This document shows, piece by piece, positions 8,375-16,045 of a stretch of DNA of 64,000 bases (position 1 is the stretch's first letter; each line of letters opens with the position of its first letter). A program made the translations under genes and the position numbers. The notes under the pieces were generated by a model. It was not told where the DNA came from and made no database searches. It was given only the letters and a program-made list of their open reading frames with translations. Origin of the DNA: Staphylococcus pasteuri (lineage in GTDB: Bacteria; Bacillota; Bacilli; Staphylococcales; Staphylococcaceae); assembly GCF_003970495.1 (NCBI RefSeq), contig NZ_RXWW01000002.1, positions 1 through 64,000 on the forward strand, in the 5' to 3' direction.

Positions 8375-9338
8375 ATGAAAGCAGTTGTCATATATAATCC
8401 TGGTGATTCAGAACAATTAAAATATCAAGATGTTGAAACACCTGTCGTCAAAGAAGGCTGGTCTCTAGTGAAAATAAAGGGATTTGGTATTAATCGTTCA
8501 GAAATTTTCACGAGACAAGGCTTTTCACCTTCTGTACAATTCCCGAGAATATTAGGAATTGAATGTGTAGGGGGTGATTGAAGAATCAACAGATCCTGAG
8601 AGACTACCTAAAAATCAAACAGTCGTTTCTATAATGGGGGAAATGGGACGTGACTTTGATGGTAGTTATGCGCAATATACACTATTACCTAATGAACAAA
8701 TTTATCCTATAGATACTAATTTATCGTGGGAGACGCTAGCTACTATTCCTGAAACATACTATACGGCATTCGGTTCAATGAAAAATTTAAAAATTGAACA
8801 TAATGATAAAGTGCTAGTAAGAGGTGCAACTAGTGGTGTAGGCGTAGCTTTTCTTAATCTAATTAAAGCTAAATATAAAGATGTTACAGTAAGTGGTAGC
8901 ACACGGGATATGAGTAAGAAGTCATTGCTTATAGAAGTAGGATTTGATGAAGTAATCGAAGATAAAGAAAATGAACTAGATACAAGTTCTGAATATGATA
9001 AAGTGTTAGAATTGGTTGGTACAGTTACCATTAAAGATAGTTTTAAACATCTTAAAGAGGGCGGAATCCTTTGTGATACAGGAATACTTGGAGGTAAGTG
9101 GTACTTAGAAGAATTTGATCCTATCTTTGATATTAAGAAAAATAGTTACCTAACAAGCTTTGTTTCAGAAAATGTTGATGAAGTAAAGATAAAAGAACTC
9201 TTTGATTATATAGAAACCAATAATATTATTGTTAAACCAGAAAAAATATTCAAACTCGATGAAGTCAATAAAGCACACGACTATTTAGAAAGCACAAATA
9301 GCTTCGGCAAAGTTATTGTGTTAAATGAATTTGAGTAG
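8375..9338 (+). pseudogene. Quinone oxidoreductase-like MDR-family gene, frameshifted
   Basis: Two overlapping frames encode consecutive parts of one medium-chain dehydrogenase/reductase. The N-terminal part (8375-8581) runs MKAVVIYNPGD to RILGIECVG, then meets a stop. The rest (from about 8574 to 9338) continues VIEESTDPERL with the nucleotide-binding ATSGVGVAFL motif. Removing one G from the GGGGG run at 8570-8574 joins them into about 320 residues, the normal family length. A strong AAAGGAGGAG site precedes the ATG. No catalytic zinc cysteines are evident, so it is of the zinc-independent quinone reductase type. This is either a real inactivation, a phase-variable state or a read error. 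Confidence 0.85.
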
Positions 9339-9367
9339 GGATGAGCTAAAAAAAGAATAGTAATAAC

Positions 9368-9405
9368 AAAGCAGGTGGCTAATGATATAAGTCACCTGCT
9401 TTTTG
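9368..9405 (+). terminator. Terminator after MDR pseudogene
   Basis: AAAGCAGGTG (9368-9377) pairs with CACCTGCTTT (9393-9402), followed by T residues. Confidence 0.85.
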
Positions 9406-9438
9406 TGGTTAAATGGATGAATTTTTGGGAGGAAAATA

Positions 9439-9474
9439 ATGGAGTTTGAAATAAGGTCAAAGTTTAGTAAATAA
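9439..9474 (+). other. Possible 11-codon mini-ORF or gene remnant
   Basis: ATG 9439 is preceded at ideal spacing by GGGAGG (9427-9432) and reads MEFEIRSKFSK then stop. It lies 99 bases upstream of the helicase gene at 9574. It may be a leader peptide, the remains of a deleted gene, or chance. Confidence 0.3.
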
Positions 9475-9573
9475 TAGTTTAAAACATTAAAGGTAATAAA
9501 TATCAAAAAACTATATAAAAGTATCACAAAATTGATAAAATAGAGATTAATAGATGATAATTCAATAGGTGAT

Positions 9574-11307
9574 ATGATGGGAAACTTGTTAAAAATAGAA
9601 AATATTAAATATTCATTGGAGAATTTGGATAGTTCAGTACAAAAATGGAATTCTTCAGCAGATGGAAGATATTTATTAAGGTATCCAACTGTATACATAA
9701 TTAATGATAAAAAGCGTGAAAACAATTTTGAAGTCTATGTGGGAGAAACGGCAGATATTAGAAATAGAACCAGACAACATCTTAATGCTGATACAAAGGT
9801 AAAAACCTTTTGGGAAGAATTTTCTGAATCAAATCAATCATCAATGTATGTGATTGGTCATGAGTTATTTAATAAATCGTTAACACTCGATATTGAAAAT
9901 AGATTAATGCAGTATTTATTAAGCGTTGATAATATTACTAGGGTTCATAATAGTAGAACTAATCAACAAAATGAATATTATACGTCTGACATGCTAGACG
10001 AAATTTTCTCCGAGATTTGGAAATCTTTAAATAAAGAAAATAAATCTCTATTTCCTATCGAAAGTATTATTAAGGATTCAGCTATATTCAAAGCGTCTCC
10101 TTTCCATAAATTAACTCAAGAACAAATTAATGCGAAAGAAGAAATCTTAACTAAAATTAAAGAATCAATACTTTTAGACGAAGATGGACAATTGATCATT
10201 GTTGAAGGTGAAGCGGGATCTGGAAAAACTGTTTTAATGAGTACACTACTATATGAATTAGGAAAATATCATTTGGATTTAGATAAAAATCTAGATATCC
10301 ATCTTCTAGTAAATCAAAATGAGCATGTTTCAATATATAATCAAATAGCATCTAAATTAGGTATATCTAACAAAAACAATAAAATAGTTGGTAAGCCAAC
10401 GAGTTTTATTAATAAGCATTCACCAGATGAAAAGGTAGATGTTGTTATTGTAGACGAGGCACATTTACTTTTAACTCAAGGTAAACAAAGTTATCAAGGT
10501 AAAAATCATCTAGATGATTTATTAGCAAGAGCTAAAGTTGAAGTAATCGTTTTTGACTTGAAACAAGTATTAACGACTGAACAAATTTGGGAAGCAGACA
10601 AACTAAACGAATATTTTGATGTTACAAAAAGTAAAAATAATCTTGTAACTTTAAAAAATCAAATGCGTATTAATAGTGATGATTCCACAGTTAAATGGAT
10701 TAGAAATTTAGTAGATAATCAAACAATTAACACTATACCTAAAGATAAAAAAGGGTATGAAATTAAAATTTTTGATACGCCAGTTGATTTGGAAAATGCT
10801 ATTAGAAATAAAGCACAACACACAGATAGTGGTATTTCAAGAATGCTTGCTACTTTCGATTGGAAATACAATAATAAGCCTCCTGAAGATGAGGATTTTT
10901 GGCGAGTTAAAATTGGAAACTGGTCTATGCCATGGAATTATCAATTAAAAGCTCAAAGAAGCCAATCTAAGTTACCATGGGTTGAACAACAACAAACAAT
11001 TGATGAAATAGGATCTACATATACTATTCAAGGTTTAGATTTAAACTATGCTGGGGTTGTAATAGGACCTTCTGTTAAATATCGAGATGGTAAAATCATC
11101 TTTGATGAAAGCAGTAGTGCTAATAAAAAGGCAACTCGAAGAAGAACATTAGAAGATGGGTCAAAACAGTACTTCTCAGATATGCTTTTAAAAAATGAAT
11201 TAAATGTCTTATTAACTCGTGGTGTTAATGGATTATATATTTATGCAGTAGATGATCAATTAAGAGAAGCACTTAAAAAAGCCGCAAAGGGTGAAAATAA
11301 TGGATGA
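9574..11307 (+). CDS. GIY-YIG nuclease-like / Schlafen group 3 (DUF2075) helicase fusion
   Basis: The 577-residue protein has two parts. Residues about 38-135 resemble a GIY-YIG nuclease: TVYII (39-43), VYVGETADIRNRTRQHL (54-70) and a Glu at 108 in LDIENRLMQYL. Residues about 180-577 are an SF1-like ATPase of the DUF2075/Schlafen-g3 helicase type: Walker A GEAGSGKT (212-219), Walker B DEAH (294-297), a QMRIN motif III-like segment, STYTIQGLDLNYAG (motif V-like) and NVLLTRGVNGLYIYA (motif VI-like). The second ATG (9577) has better spacing from AGGTGA. It overlaps the MazG-like gene by 8 bases. Function in nucleic acid cleavage or surveillance is inferred; a defence role is plausible but unproven. 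Confidence 0.85.
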   Translation: MMGNLLKIENIKYSLENLDSSVQKWNSSADGRYLLRYPTVYIINDKKRENNFEVYVGETADIRNRTRQHLNADTKVKTFWEEFSESNQSSMYVIGHELFNKSLTLDIENRLMQYLLSVDNITRVHNSRTNQQNEYYTSDMLDEIFSEIWKSLNKENKSLFPIESIIKDSAIFKASPFHKLTQEQINAKEEILTKIKESILLDEDGQLIIVEGEAGSGKTVLMSTLLYELGKYHLDLDKNLDIHLLVNQNEHVSIYNQIASKLGISNKNNKIVGKPTSFINKHSPDEKVDVVIVDEAHLLLTQGKQSYQGKNHLDDLLARAKVEVIVFDLKQVLTTEQIWEADKLNEYFDVTKSKNNLVTLKNQMRINSDDSTVKWIRNLVDNQTINTIPKDKKGYEIKIFDTPVDLENAIRNKAQHTDSGISRMLATFDWKYNNKPPEDEDFWRVKIGNWSMPWNYQLKAQRSQSKLPWVEQQQTIDEIGSTYTIQGLDLNYAGVVIGPSVKYRDGKIIFDESSSANKKATRRRTLEDGSKQYFSDMLLKNELNVLLTRGVNGLYIYAVDDQLREALKKAAKGENNG

Positions 11308-11638
11308 AACTAAAGAAATATTAAAAGAAATCAACCAATTTAGAGATGCTCGTAATTGGAGACAATTCCATAATGAAAAAGATTTATCATTATCTATTAG
11401 CTTAGAGGCTGCTGAATTACTCGAATTATTCCAGTGGAAGTCATCTGAAGAAGTAGTAGAAAATAAGCAAGAAAGATTAGCAGAAGAACTAGCTGATGTT
11501 TTAATTTATAGTTATATGTTAGCGGATAACTTAGATTTTGATATTAATGATATTATTCGCAAGAAACTAGTGAAAAATGCTGAAAAGTACCCATTAGAAA
11601 AAAGTAAAGATAACAATTCTAAATATAATGAATTATAA
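11300..11638 (+). CDS. MazG-like nucleotide pyrophosphohydrolase
   Basis: The 112-residue all-helical protein has the MazG-like metal-binding pattern: EAAE (Glu36 and Glu39) and EELAD (Glu63 and Asp66), surrounded by ELLELFQW and VLIYSYMLAD. Such enzymes hydrolyse (d)NTPs or related nucleotides to monophosphates plus pyrophosphate. The ATG at 11300 follows AAAGGGTG and overlaps the end of the helicase gene (stop 11305-11307), so translation is probably coupled. An upstream GTG at 11291 is possible but less well spaced. The pairing suggests a joint nucleotide and nucleic acid response module. Confidence 0.87.
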   Translation: MDETKEILKEINQFRDARNWRQFHNEKDLSLSISLEAAELLELFQWKSSEEVVENKQERLAEELADVLIYSYMLADNLDFDINDIIRKKLVKNAEKYPLEKSKDNNSKYNEL

Positions 11639-11685
11639 AATTTAAATTTATTTATAAACAGAATTAACAACATTAAGGAGAACAG

Positions 11686-12096
11686 ATGAAAAAATTCACA
11701 CCAGATAAGATAAGTGAGCGATTTTCAAATTCATTGTTATTAGCAGTTAATATTTGTATCGCTATCATAGCTATAACTTTAGTTATATTTTTATTTACCG
11801 AATGTTTTGGTTTCTTTAACAATCTATTTTTACAAGATAAAGATTTGAAATATAGTCAAGTTATCGAAGATTTATTAGTGTCATTTATGTATATTGAGTT
11901 TATCTTATTGATTATTCAATATTTCAAACATAATTATCATTTTTCATTACAATACTTTATTTATATTGGTATCACTGCAATTGTGAGAATCATTATTGTA
12001 GAACATAGTGATGCTACTGAGACTATTTTATTAGTCGCAAGTATATTTATTTTGACCATTTCATTGTATTGTTTAAGAAAATTTACCATCGATTAG
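11686..12096 (+). CDS. PsiE-like four-helix membrane protein
   Basis: The 136-residue protein has four hydrophobic helices and a charged N terminus. Length, helix layout and the YIEFILLIIQYFK and FIYIGITAIVRIIIVEH segments fit the phosphate-starvation-inducible PsiE family, whose molecular function is unknown. It lies 47 bases after the MazG-like gene with its own AAGGAG site and is followed by a terminator, so it could be the last gene of the helicase-MazG operon. Whether it belongs functionally is open. Confidence 0.7.
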   Translation: MKKFTPDKISERFSNSLLLAVNICIAIIAITLVIFLFTECFGFFNNLFLQDKDLKYSQVIEDLLVSFMYIEFILLIIQYFKHNYHFSLQYFIYIGITAIVRIIIVEHSDATETILLVASIFILTISLYCLRKFTID

Positions 12097-12118
12097 ATTA
12101 AAATACAGAGTTTACTTT

Positions 12119-12157
12119 AGAGGGAAGTTTGTGTGAAAGCACAGCTCCCTCTTTTTT
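12119..12157 (+). terminator. Terminator of helicase-MazG-PsiE operon
   Basis: AGAGGGA (12119-12125) pairs with TCCCTCT (12146-12152), with further pairing inside (TGTG/CACA), followed by T residues. Confidence 0.85.
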
Positions 12158-12201
12158 ATTTAGAAATTATAAGATACTGAAATTTGATGAACCCCTAGAT
12201 T

Positions 12202-12390
12202 TCAATGATTATTATTATCTTTTTTGTCACTAGGTACTAAGCAATAAAGCGTAAGTAATATTGTAAATAATATGCCGAAATATTTTTCAATACTGTAAGG
12301 AATATCAGTTAAAGCACTAACAATAAGAACAGTTATTAAATCTACAAACATAAGTGTGAGATAAATATGTTTTCTCTTCTTTCTTTTCAC
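12202..12390 (-). CDS. Small two-helix membrane protein
   Basis: The frame is open to 12474, but that region is a terminator hairpin (12438-12478). GTG 12390, preceded by AAAAGGAAAG, gives a 62-residue protein with a basic start (MKRKKRKHIYL), two hydrophobic helices separated by TDIPYSIEKYF and an Asn/Asp/Lys-rich tail. This is a common small membrane protein plan in staphylococci. Function unknown. Confidence 0.55.
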   Translation of the reverse strand: MKRKKRKHIYLTLMFVDLITVLIVSALTDIPYSIEKYFGILFTILLTLYCLVPSDKKDNNNH

Positions 12391-12437
12391 ATTATCTTTC
12401 CTTTTCAAAAATGATGGAAAATACAATAAACTCAAAC

Positions 12438-12478
12438 AAAATGGTTGGTTTTGCGACTCTGCATAGCCAACCATTTTT
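12438..12478. terminator. Terminator downstream of msrA
   Basis: AAAATGGTTGG (12438-12448) pairs with CCAACCATTTT (12467-12477). Lying downstream of the minus-strand msrA gene, it explains why the open frame across it should not be read as coding. Confidence 0.75.
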
Positions 12479-12545
12479 AATATCTAATTAAGATTTTCTA
12501 AACTCCTCAACCACGATTTTTGAACTCACCCAATCTAATCAACCA

Positions 12546-13022
12546 CTATTTTTTATATTTATATACCAATGATTTTGGTAGGTGACAGTAGTCATCTGGA
12601 TAGCGTTCTAGTCTGTTTTGATGCATGTCGGCACTTTTTACATAATTAGTCAGTGGTAAGACTTCCGTCGCTATAAGATGATGGTCTTCGATGGCGTCAA
12701 TAAACGCTTGTGCCTCTTTTAAATGTTTTGGATCTTCACTATATAAGCCTGTTCTATATTTCAAACCAATGTCTTGTCCTTGTTGATGAAGACTATATGG
12801 ATCAATAATTTCAAAAAGGTATCCCATTAAGTCAGTCACTGATACTTGTTCAGGATCGAATTCTGTCTTAACAGCTTCTACATAACCATCATACTCGCCG
12901 TCTAAAGTATCGGTAATTCCATTCGCTCTACCACTTGTCGTATCGATAACACCAGGAAGTGTTCTAATATAAGCTTCCACACCATATAAACAACCGCCAG
13001 CTAAATAAACTGTTTCCATCAT
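12546..13022 (-). CDS. msrA: MsrA-family peptide-methionine (S)-S-oxide reductase, atypical active site
   Basis: The 158-residue protein has the MsrA fold: an N-terminal AGGCLYGVEA, then EYDGYVEAVKTEFDP, and FEIIDPYSLHQQGQDIGLKYRTGLY, which matches the conserved DPT-x-x-NRQG-D-G-x-QYRS region in altered form. The usual GCFWG motif is GCLYG here, so the catalytic Cys is kept while the Phe and Trp that shape the methionine sulfoxide pocket are replaced. Start ATG 13022 is used because AAAAGGAG overlaps the GTG at 13028. A TTGA/TCAA inverted repeat lies just upstream (13038-13054). Activity may be divergent. Confidence 0.85.
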   Translation of the reverse strand: MMETVYLAGGCLYGVEAYIRTLPGVIDTTSGRANGITDTLDGEYDGYVEAVKTEFDPEQVSVTDLMGYLFEIIDPYSLHQQGQDIGLKYRTGLYSEDPKHLKEAQAFIDAIEDHHLIATEVLPLTNYVKSADMHQNRLERYPDDYCHLPKSLVYKYKK

Positions 13023-13037
13023 ATCCACTCCTTTTAA

Positions 13038-13054
13038 TTGAAAATAATTCTCAA
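13038..13054. promoter_or_regulatory. Inverted repeat upstream of msrA (Fur/PerR-like)
   Basis: TTGAAAATAATTCTCAA is a 17-base near-palindrome (7 of 8 positions pair around one central base). It agrees with the Fur-type core TGATAATGATTATCA at 12 of 15 positions. Placed immediately before the msrA ribosome site, it could be a PerR or Fur box. Confidence 0.4.
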
Positions 13055-13117
13055 TTAAACTGTAACGAATAATGGAAGATAATTCAAATGAACAAATTTA
13101 TGTTATATGTCATCCGG

Positions 13118-13146
13118 TTGACACATTAAGAGAAAGCGTTTACAAT
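13118..13146 (+). promoter_or_regulatory. Sigma-A promoter with overlapping CRE, sucrose genes
   Basis: TTGACA (13118-13123), 17-base spacer, TACAAT (13141-13146). AGAAAGCGTTTACA at 13131-13144 matches the CcpA catabolite-responsive consensus TGWAANCGNTNWCA except at its first base and overlaps the -10 box, so glucose repression is predicted. Confidence 0.75.
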
Positions 13147-13189
13147 TCATATTAAATAAAGCGATTTCTTAATATAAAGGAGATATAGT

Positions 13190-14491
13190 ATGAATATAAA
13201 CCGTCTAACAGCACCATTCAAAAATAGATATTATTTACAAAGTTCAGTTATGATAATGCTTTTCTTTGCGTCTTGGAGTATTTGGTGGTCATTTTTCCAA
13301 ATATGGTTAACATCAGATAGTAATGGTTTAGGACTAAATGGTGGAAAAGTAGGTATCATTTATTCAGCCAATTCTTTCGTAACGTTGATATTGATGTTTT
13401 TCTATGGCGTTATTCAAGATAAGTTAGTTATCAAACGAGGGTTACTTATTTTCTGTGCATTATTTTCAACATTAGTTGATCCTTTCTTTATTTGGGTTTA
13501 TGCACCATTAATACAAAGTCATTTTTGGATAGGAGTTCCTATTGGTGCGTTCTTCCTTTCATGTGGATTTTTAGCTGCAGTTGGTGCATTTGAAGCGGTC
13601 GGTGAAAGATTCAGTCGTATGTTTAACTTTAATTATGGTCAAGCGCGTGCATGGGGCTCATTTGGATATGCGGTTATGGCACTTGTAGCTGGATTTACTT
13701 TTGTGAAAAATCCTCATCTTAATTTTTGGTTAGGTTCTGTTATAGGTTTCATACTATTATTGATTTTGATTTTCTGGAAATCTAAAAAAGAGGTCAAAAT
13801 CAATGAACATATTGAAGAAGGCGATAGCGAGGCAGTACCTTCATTCAATAAAATCATTTCACTACTTAAAGTAAAAGATTTATGGGTTATTATTATTTTC
13901 ATTATGTTCTCTTGGTCATTCTATACAATATTTGATCAACAAATGTTCCCAGATTTTTATACTAAATTATTCCCAACAGTAAGTATGGGTCAACAAACGT
14001 ATGGCACACTCAATTCTGTACAAGTATTTTTCGAAAGTATTATGATGGCAGTTGTTCCCGTTATTATGATGAAAATCGGTGTCAGAAAAACATTACTACT
14101 AGGTGTAACGGTGATGTTTTTACGTATCGGATTATGTGGTATAGCAAGTGGACCAGTGAGTGTTTCCTTTATTAAAATGTTCCATGCATTAGAAGTACCA
14201 TTATTTGTATTACCAATTTTTAGATATATCACTTTACACTTTGATACTAAATTATCAGCGACAATTTATATGGTTGGATATAATGTTTCTGCTCAAATTG
14301 GACAAGTCGTTTTATCTAGTCCATTAGGTATTTTACGAGATAATATTGGTTATCAACCAACGTTCTTCGTTATATCATCTATTGTGTTATTAGCAGGTAT
14401 TTTCGCATTCTTTACATTAAGAAAAGATAATGAATATGTTTATGGTGATCCTTTTGTCAAAGATTTACATAAAGAGAAGGAGATTGTATAA
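13190..14491 (+). CDS. Sucrose/oligosaccharide:H+ symporter, LacY/CscB-like MFS
   Basis: The 433-residue protein has twelve hydrophobic segments. Its start (NRYYLQSSVMIMLFFASWSIWW) and the AFEAVGERFSR and YGQARAWGSFGYA segments match the oligosaccharide:H+ symporter family (LacY, CscB, RafB). It lies two bases before a GH32 invertase and upstream of a LacI regulator, so uptake of unphosphorylated sucrose driven by protons is the best reading. Its promoter carries a CRE. This differs from the PTS (ScrA) sucrose route usual in staphylococci. No fructokinase gene is adjacent. Confidence 0.88.
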   Translation: MNINRLTAPFKNRYYLQSSVMIMLFFASWSIWWSFFQIWLTSDSNGLGLNGGKVGIIYSANSFVTLILMFFYGVIQDKLVIKRGLLIFCALFSTLVDPFFIWVYAPLIQSHFWIGVPIGAFFLSCGFLAAVGAFEAVGERFSRMFNFNYGQARAWGSFGYAVMALVAGFTFVKNPHLNFWLGSVIGFILLLILIFWKSKKEVKINEHIEEGDSEAVPSFNKIISLLKVKDLWVIIIFIMFSWSFYTIFDQQMFPDFYTKLFPTVSMGQQTYGTLNSVQVFFESIMMAVVPVIMMKIGVRKTLLLGVTVMFLRIGLCGIASGPVSVSFIKMFHALEVPLFVLPIFRYITLHFDTKLSATIYMVGYNVSAQIGQVVLSSPLGILRDNIGYQPTFFVISSIVLLAGIFAFFTLRKDNEYVYGDPFVKDLHKEKEIV

Positions 14492-14493
14492 CA

Positions 14494-15909
14494 ATGGACG
14501 AACAAAATAAATTAGAAGTAACAAATTCACGATATCGTTTAGGTTATCATGTTATGCCTAAATACGGTTGGATTAATGACCCAAATGGTTTTTCATATTT
14601 TGATGGATATTATCATATGTTTTATCAATATTATCCTTATGCACCTGAATGGGGACCAATGCATTGGGGACATGCACGCAGTAAAGATTTAGTACATTGG
14701 GAAACATTACCTATCGCTTTAGAACCGGGAGACACGGAAGACAAGAATGGTTGTTTTTCTGGAACAGGAATTGTAAAAGACGATATCTTATATTTATTTT
14801 ATACAGGGCATCATTATTATAATGATGATGACCCAGATCATTTTTGGCAAAATCAGAACATGGCTTATAGCGAAGATGGTATTCATTTTCAAAAATATGA
14901 GCATAATGCGATTATTCCAACGCCACCTAAAGACAATACACATCATTTTAGAGATCCAAAGGTATGGGAACATGATGGCCGTTATTACATGATTGTCGGA
15001 AGCCAGAATGATAAGGAACTTGGTCGAATTATTTTATATCGTTCAGATGATTTATATACTTGGGAATATATCGGCCCTGTAGATGAATCAAATGGACAAC
15101 ATACAGAAGGCTATATGTGGGAATGTCCAGATTTATTTGAACTTGATGGGAAACATATCTTTCTATTTTCACCACAAGGAATGGAAGCTGAAGAAGAACA
15201 ATACTTAAATCTATACCAAAATGGCTACTTTGTTGGGGACTTTGATTACAACACTCATAAATTCACAAGAAATCAATTTAAAGAGTTAGATCATGGACAT
15301 GACTTTTATGCACCTCAAACAATGCAAGCACCTGATGGAAGAAGAATCCTTATTGGGTGGATGGCTATGTGGGAAGCGAATATGCCTGAAAAAGAAGATG
15401 GTTGGTCTGGCGCATTAACATTACCTCGTGAACTTTATTTGAAGGAAGACCATTTATACATGCGTCCGGTTGAAGAGTTAAAGTCATTACGTATTGATGA
15501 TGGTAAACAAGAAAGTTACTCTCTCACTGAACCTGTGATGATTTCACAAGGTAAGAAACAAGCAGAAGTTAATTTAAATATACCAGCATCAGATTTCACT
15601 ATTCATTTAAAACATCAACACAATGACTTATTATCTTTAAAATATGATGATGAAAGTCAAAAATTCACGTTATATAGAAATGATATTGGTGACTATAGAT
15701 ATGCGACGGTTCAATCTAGCGATAATCTAAATTTACAACTATATATTGATACAAGTTCTATTGAAATATTTATTAATGATGGAGAAGCGGTTTTCACAGA
15801 AAGATATTACAGTGAAGAGGCACCAGAAGTATGGGTTTCTTCAGAGGAAGTCGTTAATTTAGAAACTTCAGTTTATGAATTGGAACAGCAAGCAATACAA
15901 TTTGATTAA
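14494..15909 (+). CDS. GH32 beta-fructofuranosidase / sucrose hydrolase
   Basis: The 471-residue enzyme has the three acidic GH32 motifs: WINDPNG with nucleophile Asp29, FRDP with Asp154, and ECPD with acid/base Glu210. A C-terminal beta-sandwich follows (about 330-471). It cleaves sucrose, or sucrose-6-phosphate, to glucose (or its phosphate) and fructose. Because the partner is a proton symporter rather than a PTS permease, free sucrose is the likelier substrate. It starts two bases after the symporter stop, with AAAGAGAAGGAG inside that gene's end, so the two are co-translated. Confidence 0.92.
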   Translation: MDEQNKLEVTNSRYRLGYHVMPKYGWINDPNGFSYFDGYYHMFYQYYPYAPEWGPMHWGHARSKDLVHWETLPIALEPGDTEDKNGCFSGTGIVKDDILYLFYTGHHYYNDDDPDHFWQNQNMAYSEDGIHFQKYEHNAIIPTPPKDNTHHFRDPKVWEHDGRYYMIVGSQNDKELGRIILYRSDDLYTWEYIGPVDESNGQHTEGYMWECPDLFELDGKHIFLFSPQGMEAEEEQYLNLYQNGYFVGDFDYNTHKFTRNQFKELDHGHDFYAPQTMQAPDGRRILIGWMAMWEANMPEKEDGWSGALTLPRELYLKEDHLYMRPVEELKSLRIDDGKQESYSLTEPVMISQGKKQAEVNLNIPASDFTIHLKHQHNDLLSLKYDDESQKFTLYRNDIGDYRYATVQSSDNLNLQLYIDTSSIEIFINDGEAVFTERYYSEEAPEVWVSSEEVVNLETSVYELEQQAIQFD

Positions 15910-15922
15910 CATAAAGTAAGTT

Positions 15923-15980
15923 AAAATAGAGTTGAGCACATATTGGTAAAAATAATTGCCTGTGCTTAACTCTTATTTTT
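15923..15980 (+). terminator. Terminator after sucrose operon
   Basis: An arm at 15923-15940 pairs with 15961-15979 (TGTGCTTAACTCTTATTTT), followed by T residues, separating the symporter-invertase operon from the LacI gene. Confidence 0.85.
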
Positions 15981-16045
15981 CTGTCGAATTCTGTTTATGA
16001 AACGTGCATAATATACATAAGTATTTAAATGAATTGGAGTAGATA

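Noticed and set aside
10757-10948. 63-codon frame inside the helicase gene
   Set aside because: It lies wholly within the clearly coding helicase frame and has no ribosome site or recognisable product.
12391-12474. N-terminal extension of the small membrane protein to ATG 12474
   Set aside because: The extension runs through a terminator hairpin (12438-12478) and lacks a ribosome site, while GTG 12390 has one.
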